From: Bacteroidales bacterium
GTDB lineage: Bacteria > Bacteroidota > Bacteroidia > Bacteroidales > UBA7960
Assembly: GCA_007125275.1 (NCBI GenBank)
Contig: SLDN01000028.1
Coordinates: 1 to 7,027, forward strand
DNA: 7,027 nucleotides
Direction of reading: 5' to 3'
Shown one piece after another: positions 1-6,210 of this stretch. The notes beneath the pieces were generated by a model. It saw only the letters and a program-made list of their open reading frames with translations. It had not been told where the DNA came from and ran no database searches. The first letter of the stretch is position 1. Each line of letters begins with the position of its first letter. The position numbers and the translations under genes were made by a program.

Positions 1-1006
1 CACTTTTAAGAAACTGAAGCACGCGCAGTCCATCCACTTTTTGATGGCAGGCACTCACAAATTGTTCCGCCGTGCTTGTGTTTTTTCTTAAAGGCAGGAA
101 AGGGTCTTTTTCGCGAAACTGTTCTCGCAGGAAGTCAGACATAGGTGTTTCAGCTTCGGCATGGAAAAGACTTTGAAAAGCATCGTATGTGGTTTTTACC
201 TTGTCAAAAAGCCGGTAGTCATACACGGGATAACTCTCCCAGTTTCCCATGCTCCCTTTTATTAGTGCCGGACCTGTGCCAAAGAATACCCTGTCAGAAT
301 AACGTGTTCCCGGATATACTTTTTCCTTGTTATAATTACATATCCAGCCTGCTTTTCTTAGCTTTTGCAGGAAATAAAAGTCCTCGCCGCTCTTTTTTGC
401 GGTGATGCCGCCAATCTTCCTGTAGGCCCAAACCGGCAAAGCAATAGCAGAGCCGAGGGCTGTATAGCTATAAGGAGATTCGATGCGCCACATGTTAATG
501 GCATAATGACGCATGTATATCTCATAACGCAGCATCGCCCTGTCAAGCTTCTCATCACCGCTAAGCTTGTGGTAATAAGGGTTTGAAAGCGCTATGGTAC
601 GAGGGTGACGGTAAAATATTTCATGAATTGAATGCAAATAAGCGGGGCCAAAAGTCGTATCTGCATCAAGGCTGACGATAATATCATCATCGGAAGCCTG
701 ACGGTTGATGGTGTCCATGAGCACCTTACGGGCCTGGCCAACACCATAGGCTTTCCTGCCCCATCCAAGGCCTCTGCTGCTGTGATCAATTATATGCAGA
801 TTTCCTGCTTTCAGGCTTTTGAGAAAAGAGAGGCTTTGCCGGTTGTTCTGACAAATATGCTGCTTCTCGGAATCATTCCACCAGTCATCCGGCTGATTTA
901 CGCACACCCAAACACTGTAATCTGCATCGCGCTGCATGGCCAAACACTCCATTGTACGGGGCAAAAAAGATGCCTCATTCATCGAAGGTATGGCGATATG
1001 GATCAA
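1..1006 (-). CDS. Family 2 glycosyltransferase, 3' end cut off by the window edge
   Basis: I translated this frame by hand; it is open for 335 codons and continues past the left edge. The N-terminus IHIAIPSMNEASFLP is the first strand and nucleotide-sugar loop of a GT-A fold. The metal-binding DAD (residues 114-116, within SLDADTTFG) and a later GED (208-210, within KSGEDFYFLQKLRKAG), where the acceptor-activating acid normally lies, complete the GT2 pattern. No membrane segment is visible, so the enzyme is probably cytosolic or peripheral. Sugar donor and acceptor cannot be read from the sequence; a cell-surface glycan or lipid is a reasonable guess. In-frame TGA lies at 1060-1058 and no ATG occurs before the ATG inside the PSMNE motif, which would delete the first strand. 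I therefore chose TTG at 1006. It lies 69 bases downstream of the DUF4199 gene on the same strand, probably in one transcript. The family is sure; the start is uncertain. Confidence 0.88.
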   Translation of the reverse strand, partial: MIHIAIPSMNEASFLPRTMECLAMQRDADYSVWVCVNQPDDWWNDSEKQHICQNNRQSLSFLKSLKAGNLHIIDHSSRGLGWGRKAYGVGQARKVLMDTINRQASDDDIIVSLDADTTFGPAYLHSIHEIFYRHPRTIALSNPYYHKLSGDEKLDRAMLRYEIYMRHYAINMWRIESPYSYTALGSAIALPVWAYRKIGGITAKKSGEDFYFLQKLRKAGWICNYNKEKVYPGTRYSDRVFFGTGPALIKGSMGNWESYPVYDYRLFDKVKTTYDAFQSLFHAEAETPMSDFLREQFREKDPFLPLRKNTSTAEQFVSACHQKVDGLRVLQFLKS

Positions 1007-1075
1007 AACAGACTTTTTAGATGTTTTGGAATGGAAATGACAAGTAGTGTGTTGTATTCAGAAAAAGTGCACTTC

Positions 1076-1603
1076 TTACACTTCCATCGGGTCCTTTTTC
1101 TTAAGGAAAGCTGAAGTAGCCAATGAGAACACAAAGCCTATGAAGGTTATGGAAAACAGGCTGGAGATAAGAATCATCAGGGGTGTTGTCATCCTCATTG
1201 CCATATCCAGTTGTTGGTCAGTGATAGCAGGATTGGCCGCTATGATATTTTGTTCAGCAAGGATACGAAGCTGCTCAAAGGCATCGGGTGCGATAAACTT
1301 ATAAAATACGAATAAAAAGATGCCTGAGATCAGGGCCGCAAATAAGGATACCATTGTGCCAAAGCCAAGGGCACGACCGTAAGTGATAAAACCTCCCGAA
1401 TCATCATCCCTGAATTTGATGGTGCCCAGAATAATCCCGGCCAGCAAGACAAGGTAAGTCAGATAAGACAGCCATCTTATCTCGGTTAGATTAAACATGT
1501 AGGTAAGCAACGTGATCAGGATCAGACCAATGCCTGTCAGCAGTCCATAGGTGAATGAGGTAACTGCCATAGATGATTTTTTCGTTTGCTCTGTGTTTTC
1601 CAT
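1076..1603 (-). CDS. DUF4199 family membrane protein
   Basis: This 175-residue protein has four hydrophobic segments, at about residues 16-37, 43-63, 79-103 and 141-166. A short polar N-terminus precedes them and a KKKDPMEV tail follows, which favours a cytoplasmic C-terminus. Size, the GLLTGIGLILITLL first helix, the FRDDDSGGFITYGRALGFG loop between helices 2 and 3, and the helix pattern match the DUF4199 family, which is common in Bacteroidota and has no established function. The loop between helices 3 and 4 (about 104-140) is polar and predicted helical. The gene starts at ATG 1603, with a TAnnTTTG element about 40 bases upstream. It is followed on the same strand by a family 2 glycosyltransferase, so a role in the cell envelope is possible, but that is only inferred from position. 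Family assignment is from recognition of the sequence, not a search. Confidence 0.85.
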   Translation of the reverse strand: MENTEQTKKSSMAVTSFTYGLLTGIGLILITLLTYMFNLTEIRWLSYLTYLVLLAGIILGTIKFRDDDSGGFITYGRALGFGTMVSLFAALISGIFLFVFYKFIAPDAFEQLRILAEQNIIAANPAITDQQLDMAMRMTTPLMILISSLFSITFIGFVFSLATSAFLKKKDPMEV

Positions 1604-1642
1604 GACTTAGTGTATTAATTATTTTTTCTATTATTAAGCAGT

Positions 1643-1650
1643 CAAAAATA
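1643..1650 (-). promoter_or_regulatory. Probable -7 promoter element of the DUF4199-glycosyltransferase unit
   Basis: Read on the minus strand this is TATTTTTG, an exact match to the Bacteroidota -7 consensus TAnnTTTG. It would start transcription near 1636, giving a leader of about 33 bases before ATG 1603. No good TTG -33 element lies 19-20 bases upstream, so the promoter is plausible but incomplete. The surroundings are strongly AT-rich, which raises the chance of a random match. Confidence 0.45.
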
Positions 1651-1702
1651 GTAATTATATAAATATGGGTCTGTAATTTTTGAAAACAAATTAGCTGTGT
1701 TG

Positions 1703-1732
1703 TTGCTGAAAGCAGAAAATTATGTATTTTTG
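1703..1732 (+). promoter_or_regulatory. Promoter of the SRP RNA gene
   Basis: TTG at 1703-1705 and TATTTTTG at 1725-1732 are separated by 19 bases, which fits the -33 TTG / -7 TAnnTTTG promoter of Bacteroidota. The predicted start, some 5-7 bases after the -7 element, falls at the GGGTAAG that opens the terminal helix of the RNA. A second TTG at 1700-1702 could serve instead. Confidence 0.75.
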
Positions 1733-1736
1733 CACC

Positions 1737-1836
1737 GGGTAAGTCTGGTACGACCAGCTCCCGCTGAACTCCCCCAGGATCGAAAGGTAGCAAGGGTAAG
1801 CGGTCGTAGCGGTGCGATACCATGCTTACCCTTCTT
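1737..1836 (+). ncRNA. ffs: Signal recognition particle RNA, 4.5S type
   Basis: About 100 bases fold into the single long hairpin of a bacterial small SRP RNA. GGGTAAG (1737-1743) pairs with CTTACCC (1825-1831), TACGACC (1749-1755) with GGTCGTA (1802-1808), and CCGCT (1761-1765) with AGCGG (1799-1803). The apical domain holds the conserved Ffh-binding parts: AGG (1776-1778) opposite AGCA (1789-1792), closed by ATC-GAAA-GGT with a GNRA tetraloop at 1782-1785. The RNA binds Ffh and directs ribosomes making membrane proteins to FtsY. There is no Alu domain, as expected for this class. The T-rich stretch at 1832-1839 directly after the terminal helix may end transcription. The exact ends are estimated from pairing and from the promoter just upstream. 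Confidence 0.93.
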
Positions 1837-1853
1837 TTTAGCAGCCCGAAGTC

Positions 1854-1869
1854 AAATGTGCAAATGTGC
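1854..1869 (+). repeat. Two tandem copies of an 8-base unit
   Basis: AAATGTGC occurs twice back to back, just after the SRP RNA and immediately before the 7-base periodic array. It contains no coding signal. It may be part of the same repeat tract with a shifted unit length. Confidence 0.7.
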
Positions 1870-1870
1870 A

Positions 1871-1919
1871 AACTCCAAACCATAAACCAGCAACCAGCAA
1901 CCAGTAACCCGTAATTTTT
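1871..1919 (+). repeat. Seven-base periodic repeat ahead of the transaldolase gene
   Basis: Seven consecutive heptamers in one register all begin with AA and six begin with AAC. The core is AACCAGC at 1885 and 1892, AACCAGT at 1899 and AACCCGT at 1906, with looser units at 1871, 1878 and 1913. The tract ends five bases before the ATG at 1925. The same unit recurs ahead of pncA at 5532-5594. The start region here has no Shine-Dalgarno-like sequence, only TTTTTTAACC before ATG. The function is unknown. Confidence 0.8.
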
Positions 1920-1924
1920 TAACC

Positions 1925-2575
1925 ATGAAATTTTTCATTGACACAGCCAACCTGGAACAGATCAAAGAAGCCAATGATCTTGGCATTCTTGACGGTGTAA
2001 CGACCAATCCTTCACTGATGGCGAAAGAAGGCATCCGCGGTGAGGAAAACATTAATAAACACTATGTTGATATCTGTAACATCGTTGATGGCGACGTAAG
2101 TGCTGAGGTTATCGCTACCGATTTTGAAGGCATCATCAGGGAAGGGGAGAAGCTTGCAGCCCTGCATCCGCAGATCGTAGTCAAAGTCCCGATGATCAAG
2201 GAAGGGGTTAAAGCGATTCGTTACTTTACAGATAAAGGCATTAAGACGAACTGTACGCTTGTGTTTTCAGCAGGCCAGGCCATACTCGCAGCAAAGGCCG
2301 GTGCAACCTATGTTTCACCTTTCATTGGCCGCCTCGACGACATTTCAACAGATGGTGTAGAGCTGGTAGCCCAAATTGTGGATATTTACAGGTATTATGA
2401 TTTTGAAACACAGGTGCTGGCTGCAAGCATCAGGAACACAATGCATATTCTGCAGTGCGCAGAAGCAGGCGCCGATGTGGTTACCTGTCCGCTTGACCCC
2501 ATTCTGGGATTACTGAAGCACCCATTGACAGACAGTGGACTGGCAAAATTTCTTGCTGATCACAACAAAAAGTGA
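1925..2575 (+). CDS. tal: TalC-type transaldolase (small family often named fructose-6-phosphate aldolase)
   Basis: This 216-residue TIM-barrel aldolase is full length for the small TalC/FSA family. MKFFIDTANL carries the conserved Asp6, GVTTNPSL the phosphate and substrate loop, and VVKVPM the Schiff-base Lys87. SPFIGRLDD (131-139) and LAASIR (165-170) bring further active-site residues, including Arg136 and Ser168. By alignment from memory to E. coli FsaA, its Gln59 and Tyr131 correspond here to Glu61 and Phe133. That pair is typical of true transaldolases, so the likely reaction is dihydroxyacetone transfer between sedoheptulose 7-phosphate and glyceraldehyde 3-phosphate in the cytosolic pentose phosphate pathway. 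Automatic annotation may well call it fructose-6-phosphate aldolase (fsa). The start is clear, since the family begins at this MKFF. The gene follows the SRP RNA by about 90 bases of repeat-rich DNA, and I saw no exact TAnnTTTG element of its own. Confidence 0.94.
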   Translation: MKFFIDTANLEQIKEANDLGILDGVTTNPSLMAKEGIRGEENINKHYVDICNIVDGDVSAEVIATDFEGIIREGEKLAALHPQIVVKVPMIKEGVKAIRYFTDKGIKTNCTLVFSAGQAILAAKAGATYVSPFIGRLDDISTDGVELVAQIVDIYRYYDFETQVLAASIRNTMHILQCAEAGADVVTCPLDPILGLLKHPLTDSGLAKFLADHNKK

Positions 2576-2598
2576 TCATATATTACCGGCACTTTTGT
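2565..2598 (+). terminator. Possible weak hairpin terminator after the transaldolase gene
   Basis: ACAAAAAGTG (2565-2574) can pair with CACTTTTGT (2590-2598) with one bulged base and a 15-base loop. The stem includes the stop codon at 2573-2575 and is AT-rich, with no long T run after it. A promoter element follows, so some separation from nfeD is plausible, but the structure itself is weak evidence. Confidence 0.3.
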
Positions 2599-2611
2599 CG
2601 TTTATTATTAA

Positions 2612-2619
2612 TAATTTTG
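2612..2619 (+). promoter_or_regulatory. Probable -7 promoter element of nfeD
   Basis: TAATTTTG matches TAnnTTTG exactly and lies 16 bases before ATG 2636, so the predicted leader would be only about 10 bases. The nearest upstream TTG (2595-2597) is 15 bases away instead of about 19, so the -33 element is poor. I saw no other exact TAnnTTTG match in the spacers between here and 6258, so this may drive nfeD, pncB, pncA and the last gene together. Confidence 0.5.
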
Positions 2620-2635
2620 TATCATTAACCACAAA

Positions 2636-4030
2636 ATGGAAAAAACGATGAAAGCTATCGTGTTAACTTTATTGCTGCTTGCTCCCTTCATCAATGCTTT
2701 TGGTGCAGATGAACCGCGACGCGACAGGATTACAGAGGTCCTCGAAGCAGAACCTTCCAAAACATATCTTGTTTACAAATTCGAGATCAAGGAGAACATC
2801 GCCGCCCCTGCCTTGCATCGCACGCAGCGTGCCTTTGAAGAAGCTGACAGCCTCATGGCGGACTTTATACTCTTACATATGAACACCTATGGTGGAGCCG
2901 TAGATATAGCTGATTCGCTTCGTACCCGCCTGATGCAATCGCGCATCCCTGTGATCGTATTTGTAGATAACAATGCCGCCTCTGCCGGTGCATTGATCTC
3001 CATTGCAGCTGATCGCATTTACATGCGCCCCGGCGGCAATATCGGTGCAGCAACTGTGGTTGATCAAACAGGTGAGGTCGTACCCGATAAGTACCAGTCG
3101 TATATGCGCTCCATGATGCGTTCAACCGCTGAAGCCAAAGGGCGCGACCCGCAGATTGCCCAGGCAATGGTCGACCCCGCCATCGAAGTGGAAGGTGTTA
3201 TTGAAGCCGGAAAGGTGCTTACTTTTACAGCCTCAGAAGCCATGCGCTGGGGCTTTGCCGAAGGGATGGCAGAAAATGTGGAAGAGGTGCTGGAGCTTGC
3301 CGGTATTACACCAAATACGATTGTTGAGCAACAGCTGACCATGACAGATCGTATGATACAGTTCCTGATCAACCCCATTGTCAGCGGCCTGCTTATCATG
3401 TTGATACTCGGAGGCATCTACTTCGAACTGCAAACACCCGGCCTCGGCTTTCCCATATTGCTGGCAATATCAGGGGCTTTGCTTTACTTTGCACCTCTCT
3501 ACCTGGAAGGATTGGCTACCCACTATGAAATCGTGCTGTTTGTACTTGGCCTCATACTCATCGCTGTTGAACTATTTGTGATACCCGGCTTTGGCGTTAC
3601 AGGCGTACTGGGTGCCATTTTCGTGATCTCCGGCCTGGCGCTGGCCATGGTGGGTAACGTTGGTTTTGACTTCACCGGTGTCGATTCCGGCGAAATACTG
3701 AAAGCCTTTCTCATTGTTATCATCGCCTTTTTCTTGTCACTCACGGGGTCATTCTATCTCGGGCAGCGCCTCTTTTCCACGAACAGGTTTGGTGAACTCG
3801 CCCTGAATACCATCCAGGAAACAAGCTCCGGATATACCTCTGCCGATGCAACCATGAAAACCCTGGTGGGAAAAACAGGAACAGCATTCACGATGCTGAG
3901 GCCAAGTGGAAAAGTTCAAATGGATGATGAAATTTATGACGCCACAGCCCTGACAGGTTATATTGATAAAGGAGAAAATATCAAAGTTGTTAAATACGAA
4001 ACTTCACAGGTGTTTGTTGTTAAAGCTTAA
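2636..4030 (+). CDS. nfeD: NfeD-family membrane-bound serine protease (ClpP-class domain plus NfeD domain)
   Basis: This 464-residue protein has the long NfeD layout. A signal peptide occupies residues 1 to about 24 (hydrophobic core VLTLLLLAPFI, likely cut after AFGA). A ClpP/SppA-like protease domain follows at about 40-230, with the oxyanion GG in NTYGGAVD (83-90), nucleophile Ser116 in NNAASAG, and Lys152 as a candidate base within PDKYQSYM. About five membrane helices lie between 248 and 377, including the conserved GIYFELQTPGLGFP and VIPGFGVTG loops. A soluble OB-fold NfeD domain (about 405-464) ends the protein. Family members place the protease outside the inner membrane and work with SPFH (stomatin/flotillin) proteins in membrane quality control. 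No SPFH gene is adjacent here. Met5 is an alternative start. The stop codon lies inside a 20-base tandem duplication. The choice of Lys152 is inferred from spacing. Confidence 0.94.
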   Translation: MEKTMKAIVLTLLLLAPFINAFGADEPRRDRITEVLEAEPSKTYLVYKFEIKENIAAPALHRTQRAFEEADSLMADFILLHMNTYGGAVDIADSLRTRLMQSRIPVIVFVDNNAASAGALISIAADRIYMRPGGNIGAATVVDQTGEVVPDKYQSYMRSMMRSTAEAKGRDPQIAQAMVDPAIEVEGVIEAGKVLTFTASEAMRWGFAEGMAENVEEVLELAGITPNTIVEQQLTMTDRMIQFLINPIVSGLLIMLILGGIYFELQTPGLGFPILLAISGALLYFAPLYLEGLATHYEIVLFVLGLILIAVELFVIPGFGVTGVLGAIFVISGLALAMVGNVGFDFTGVDSGEILKAFLIVIIAFFLSLTGSFYLGQRLFSTNRFGELALNTIQETSSGYTSADATMKTLVGKTGTAFTMLRPSGKVQMDDEIYDATALTGYIDKGENIKVVKYETSQVFVVKA

Positions 4031-4061
4031 ACAAGGATAAGAAAGCTTAAACAGGGATAAG
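4022..4061 (+). repeat. 20-base tandem duplication across the nfeD stop codon
   Basis: The unit at 4022-4041 is repeated at 4042-4061 with a single A-to-G difference (4034 versus 4054). It begins within the last codons of nfeD (AAAGCTTAA, Lys-Ala-stop), so the second copy is a displaced piece of coding end and looks like a recent local duplication. It lengthens the nfeD-pncB spacer. Confidence 0.88.
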
Positions 4062-4090
4062 TTTTGCCTGCAGAAAATAAGTATAGCAAA

Positions 4091-5530
4091 ATGATTCAAG
4101 ATAATATAACAAAGTTCTCACCATTGTATACTGACATGTATCAGCTCACAATGGGACAAGCCTATTTCCTGCAGTCGAGAAGCGATGTGCCGGCGGTCTT
4201 TGATTATTTTTTCAGAAAACTGCCCTATGATGGCGGTTATGTGATTTTTGCCGGACTGAGTGACCTGTTGCATGCATTGGGAGAGCTTAGATTTATGACG
4301 TCGGACATCGATTTTCTGCACAAGCGGGGATTTAACGCTGACTACCTGGACTACCTGAAATCTTTTCGTTTTAAAGGAAGCATTTTTGGTATGGCGGAGG
4401 GTGAGCTCGTATTTCCGGTTGAACCCGTTTTGCGTGTTGAAGGTGGTTTGCTCGAAACCCAGCTCGTTGAGACCCTGTTGCTGAATCTTCTAAACTTCCA
4501 GTCGCTGATAGCCACCAAAGCCAGCAGAATACGCAAATCAGCCGGCAACCGCCTGCTTACCGATTTTGGGCTGCGCAGGGCGCAGGGTACTGGAGGCATA
4601 CACGCCAGCAGGGCTGCCATCATCGGTGGCTTTGACAACACATCCAATATGTTGGCAGCCAGACTGCATAACCTGCAATCAAGCGGTACAATGGCTCACT
4701 CCTTCATTGAATGTTATGACAGCGAGCTTGAAGCTTTCAGGGCGTATGCAGATACTTTTCCTGACCAATGTGTGTTGCTGGTTGATACATACAATTCGAT
4801 GAAAAGTGGCCTGCCAAACGCCATCACTGTTGGCAAAGAACTTTTGGAGAAAGGACATAAGCTCATGGGCATCCGCCTCGATAGCGGCGACCTGGCCTAT
4901 CTCTCAAAAAGAGCCAGAAAAATGCTTGACGAAGCCGGGCTGAATGAAACAAAGATCGTCGTCTCAAATCAACTGGATGAACACGTTGTGAAAAGCCTGA
5001 TAGAACAAGGGGCACCCATTGACATTTTCGGAGTCGGTACAAGCATGATCACCGGTCGGCCGGATGGCGCAATTGACGGAGTATATAAACTTTCTTCCGC
5101 AGCAAATAAACCAAGACTGAAAATATCTGAGAACCTCCAGAAAACAACATTCCCGGGTAAGAAAAAAGTGCTGCGTTATATAAACGACGATGGACAATAT
5201 TTTGGGGATTGCATCGCTACACATGAAGAGGCAGATCCCGAAATCATGATTCATCCTTTTGAGAAAGAAAAATCCGTTTCACTCACAGGGATGCCACTCG
5301 AGGATTTGTTTCAATGCCATATGAACAAAGGTGAAATTGTTACACTGCCTTTAACTCCTTTTGAAATAAGGGAAAAAGCAAGTAACAGACTGGCAAAGCT
5401 TCCTGAAGAGCATAAACGGTTTGATTTTCCACATATTTATAAAGTAGGCGTCTCTAAAAAACTGATGCAGCTACAAACGGATATTATCAAAAAAATGCAA
5501 CACATCAACAGGGTCGAACCACACAACTAA
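4091..5530 (+). CDS. pncB: Nicotinate phosphoribosyltransferase
   Basis: This enzyme joins nicotinate and PRPP to give nicotinate mononucleotide, with ATP hydrolysis, in the cytosolic Preiss-Handler NAD salvage route. The N-terminal PLYTDMYQLTMGQAYF and DYFFRKLPYDGGYVIFAGL are signatures of the family. FGLRRAQG (159-166) and SSGTMAHSF, with the phosphorylatable His203, form the active site. IRLDSGDLAYL (261-271) and DIFGVGTSMITG (311-322) supply the phosphate-binding part of the type II PRTase barrel. At 479 residues it is full length for the roughly 480-residue bacterial and human-like branch. I chose ATG 4091. The frame could begin nine codons earlier at TTG 4064, but that adds residues outside the conserved start and ATG puts PLYTDMYQLT close to the N-terminus, as is usual. 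pncA follows after 68 bases on the same strand, so the two consecutive salvage steps are probably co-expressed. Confidence 0.96.
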   Translation: MIQDNITKFSPLYTDMYQLTMGQAYFLQSRSDVPAVFDYFFRKLPYDGGYVIFAGLSDLLHALGELRFMTSDIDFLHKRGFNADYLDYLKSFRFKGSIFGMAEGELVFPVEPVLRVEGGLLETQLVETLLLNLLNFQSLIATKASRIRKSAGNRLLTDFGLRRAQGTGGIHASRAAIIGGFDNTSNMLAARLHNLQSSGTMAHSFIECYDSELEAFRAYADTFPDQCVLLVDTYNSMKSGLPNAITVGKELLEKGHKLMGIRLDSGDLAYLSKRARKMLDEAGLNETKIVVSNQLDEHVVKSLIEQGAPIDIFGVGTSMITGRPDGAIDGVYKLSSAANKPRLKISENLQKTTFPGKKKVLRYINDDGQYFGDCIATHEEADPEIMIHPFEKEKSVSLTGMPLEDLFQCHMNKGEIVTLPLTPFEIREKASNRLAKLPEEHKRFDFPHIYKVGVSKKLMQLQTDIIKKMQHINRVEPHN

Positions 5531-5531
5531 A

Positions 5532-5594
5532 AATAGACAATCAATGACCAGTAACCAGTAACCAGTAATCATAAACCACAAATTACAAATTGTA
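5532..5594 (+). repeat. Seven-base periodic repeat ahead of pncA
   Basis: The whole pncB-pncA spacer reads as nine heptamers in a single register, eight of them starting with AA. The best copies are GACCAGT (5546), AACCAGT (5553) and AACCAGT (5560). Looser units follow at 5567, 5574, 5581 and 5588, and two precede at 5532 and 5539. Within the tail, ACAAATT is also perfectly repeated (5578-5584, 5585-5591). The tract stops four bases before ATG 5599. It shares its unit with 1871-1919. Confidence 0.8.
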
Positions 5595-5598
5595 ACAT

Positions 5599-6210
5599 AT
5601 GAAAGCACTAATCATTGCAGACATTCAGTACGACTTTTTACCTGATGGTGCATTGGGTGTTCCTGATGGGGATAAGATCATTCCTTTGGTGAATGATATT
5701 CAAAAACAATTTCCGCTCGTGGTGGCGACACAGGACTGGCATCCGCCACGGCATAGGAGCTTTGCATCCAGCCACCGCGGGAAGAATGTGTTGGAGACGG
5801 TCATGCTTGGAGACATTGAACAGATTTTATGGCCCGACCATTGTGTGCAGGGTACAAGAGGGGCAGCAATATCTGAAGAATTATCCCTGCACAACGTTGC
5901 CGCCATTTTCCGCAAAGGGATGAGTCCTGAAATCGACAGCTACAGCGCATTTTATGATAATGAGCACAAGAAATCAACAGGCCTCTCTGACTATCTCAAA
6001 GGCAAAGAGGTTGATCAAGTCTATGTTTGCGGGCTTGCCGGCGACTTCTGTGTAGCCTACACGGCCCTGGACGCACTTAAAGAGGGCTTTGATACCTTTC
6101 TTGTGGAAGATGCCACCCGCCCAATTGACGCAGAAGGTTTTGAAAAGATGAAAAGCCTGATCCGTGAAAATGGCGGAAAAGTGATCAAAGCCTCTGACAT
6201 ACAGAAATAA
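5599..6210 (+). CDS. pncA: Nicotinamidase (nicotinamide deamidase)
   Basis: The protein hydrolyses nicotinamide to nicotinate and ammonia, feeding the pncB product directly upstream. The isochorismatase-like fold has all catalytic residues: Asp8 in IADIQYDFLPDGAL, Lys106 in FRKGM, and nucleophile Cys151 in VCGLAGDFCVAYTALDA. Metal ligands Asp46 and His48 lie in ATQDWHPP, and His81 lies in DHCVQGT. At 203 residues it is the usual length for a bacterial PncA. It is cytosolic, with no signal peptide. ATG 5599 puts the first beta strand (KALIIADIQ) at the N-terminus, as in the family. There is no clear Shine-Dalgarno site, and the spacer before it is the 7-base periodic tract. Pyrazinamidase activity is a common side reaction of this family. 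The neighbouring pncB strongly supports the assignment over other isochorismatase-like hydrolases. Confidence 0.96.
   Translation: MKALIIADIQYDFLPDGALGVPDGDKIIPLVNDIQKQFPLVVATQDWHPPRHRSFASSHRGKNVLETVMLGDIEQILWPDHCVQGTRGAAISEELSLHNVAAIFRKGMSPEIDSYSAFYDNEHKKSTGLSDYLKGKEVDQVYVCGLAGDFCVAYTALDALKEGFDTFLVEDATRPIDAEGFEKMKSLIRENGGKVIKASDIQK

Noticed and set aside
1065..1074. Perfect 10-base palindrome AAGTGCACTT between the DUF4199 and glycosyltransferase genes.
   Set aside because: Too short and isolated to call an operator, and it has no loop or T run to act as a terminator.
145..1304. Several open frames on the plus strand across the left part, the longest 160 codons at 632-1114.
   Set aside because: They lie opposite the glycosyltransferase and DUF4199 genes, whose minus-strand products have clear family motifs. 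The plus-strand products have no recognisable motif and are cysteine- and histidine-rich in the manner of antisense frames.
1491..1883. A 130-codon frame on the minus strand covering the DUF4199 start and the SRP RNA.
   Set aside because: It runs through a structured RNA gene and its promoter and has no protein-like pattern.
1871..1919. The repeat tract as part of a CRISPR array or transposon end.
   Set aside because: Units are 7 bases with no spacers, and there are no terminal inverted repeats, transposase or cas genes in the window.
4064..4090. A longer start for pncB at TTG 4064.
   Set aside because: It adds nine residues outside the conserved family start, uses a rare codon, and sits only three bases after the tandem duplication. 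ATG 4091 fits the family N-terminus better.
5585..5593. Palindrome ACAAATTGT just before pncA, possibly an operator.
   Set aside because: It is AT-rich, short, and explained by the repeated ACAAATT units of the heptamer tract; there is no second copy at another promoter.
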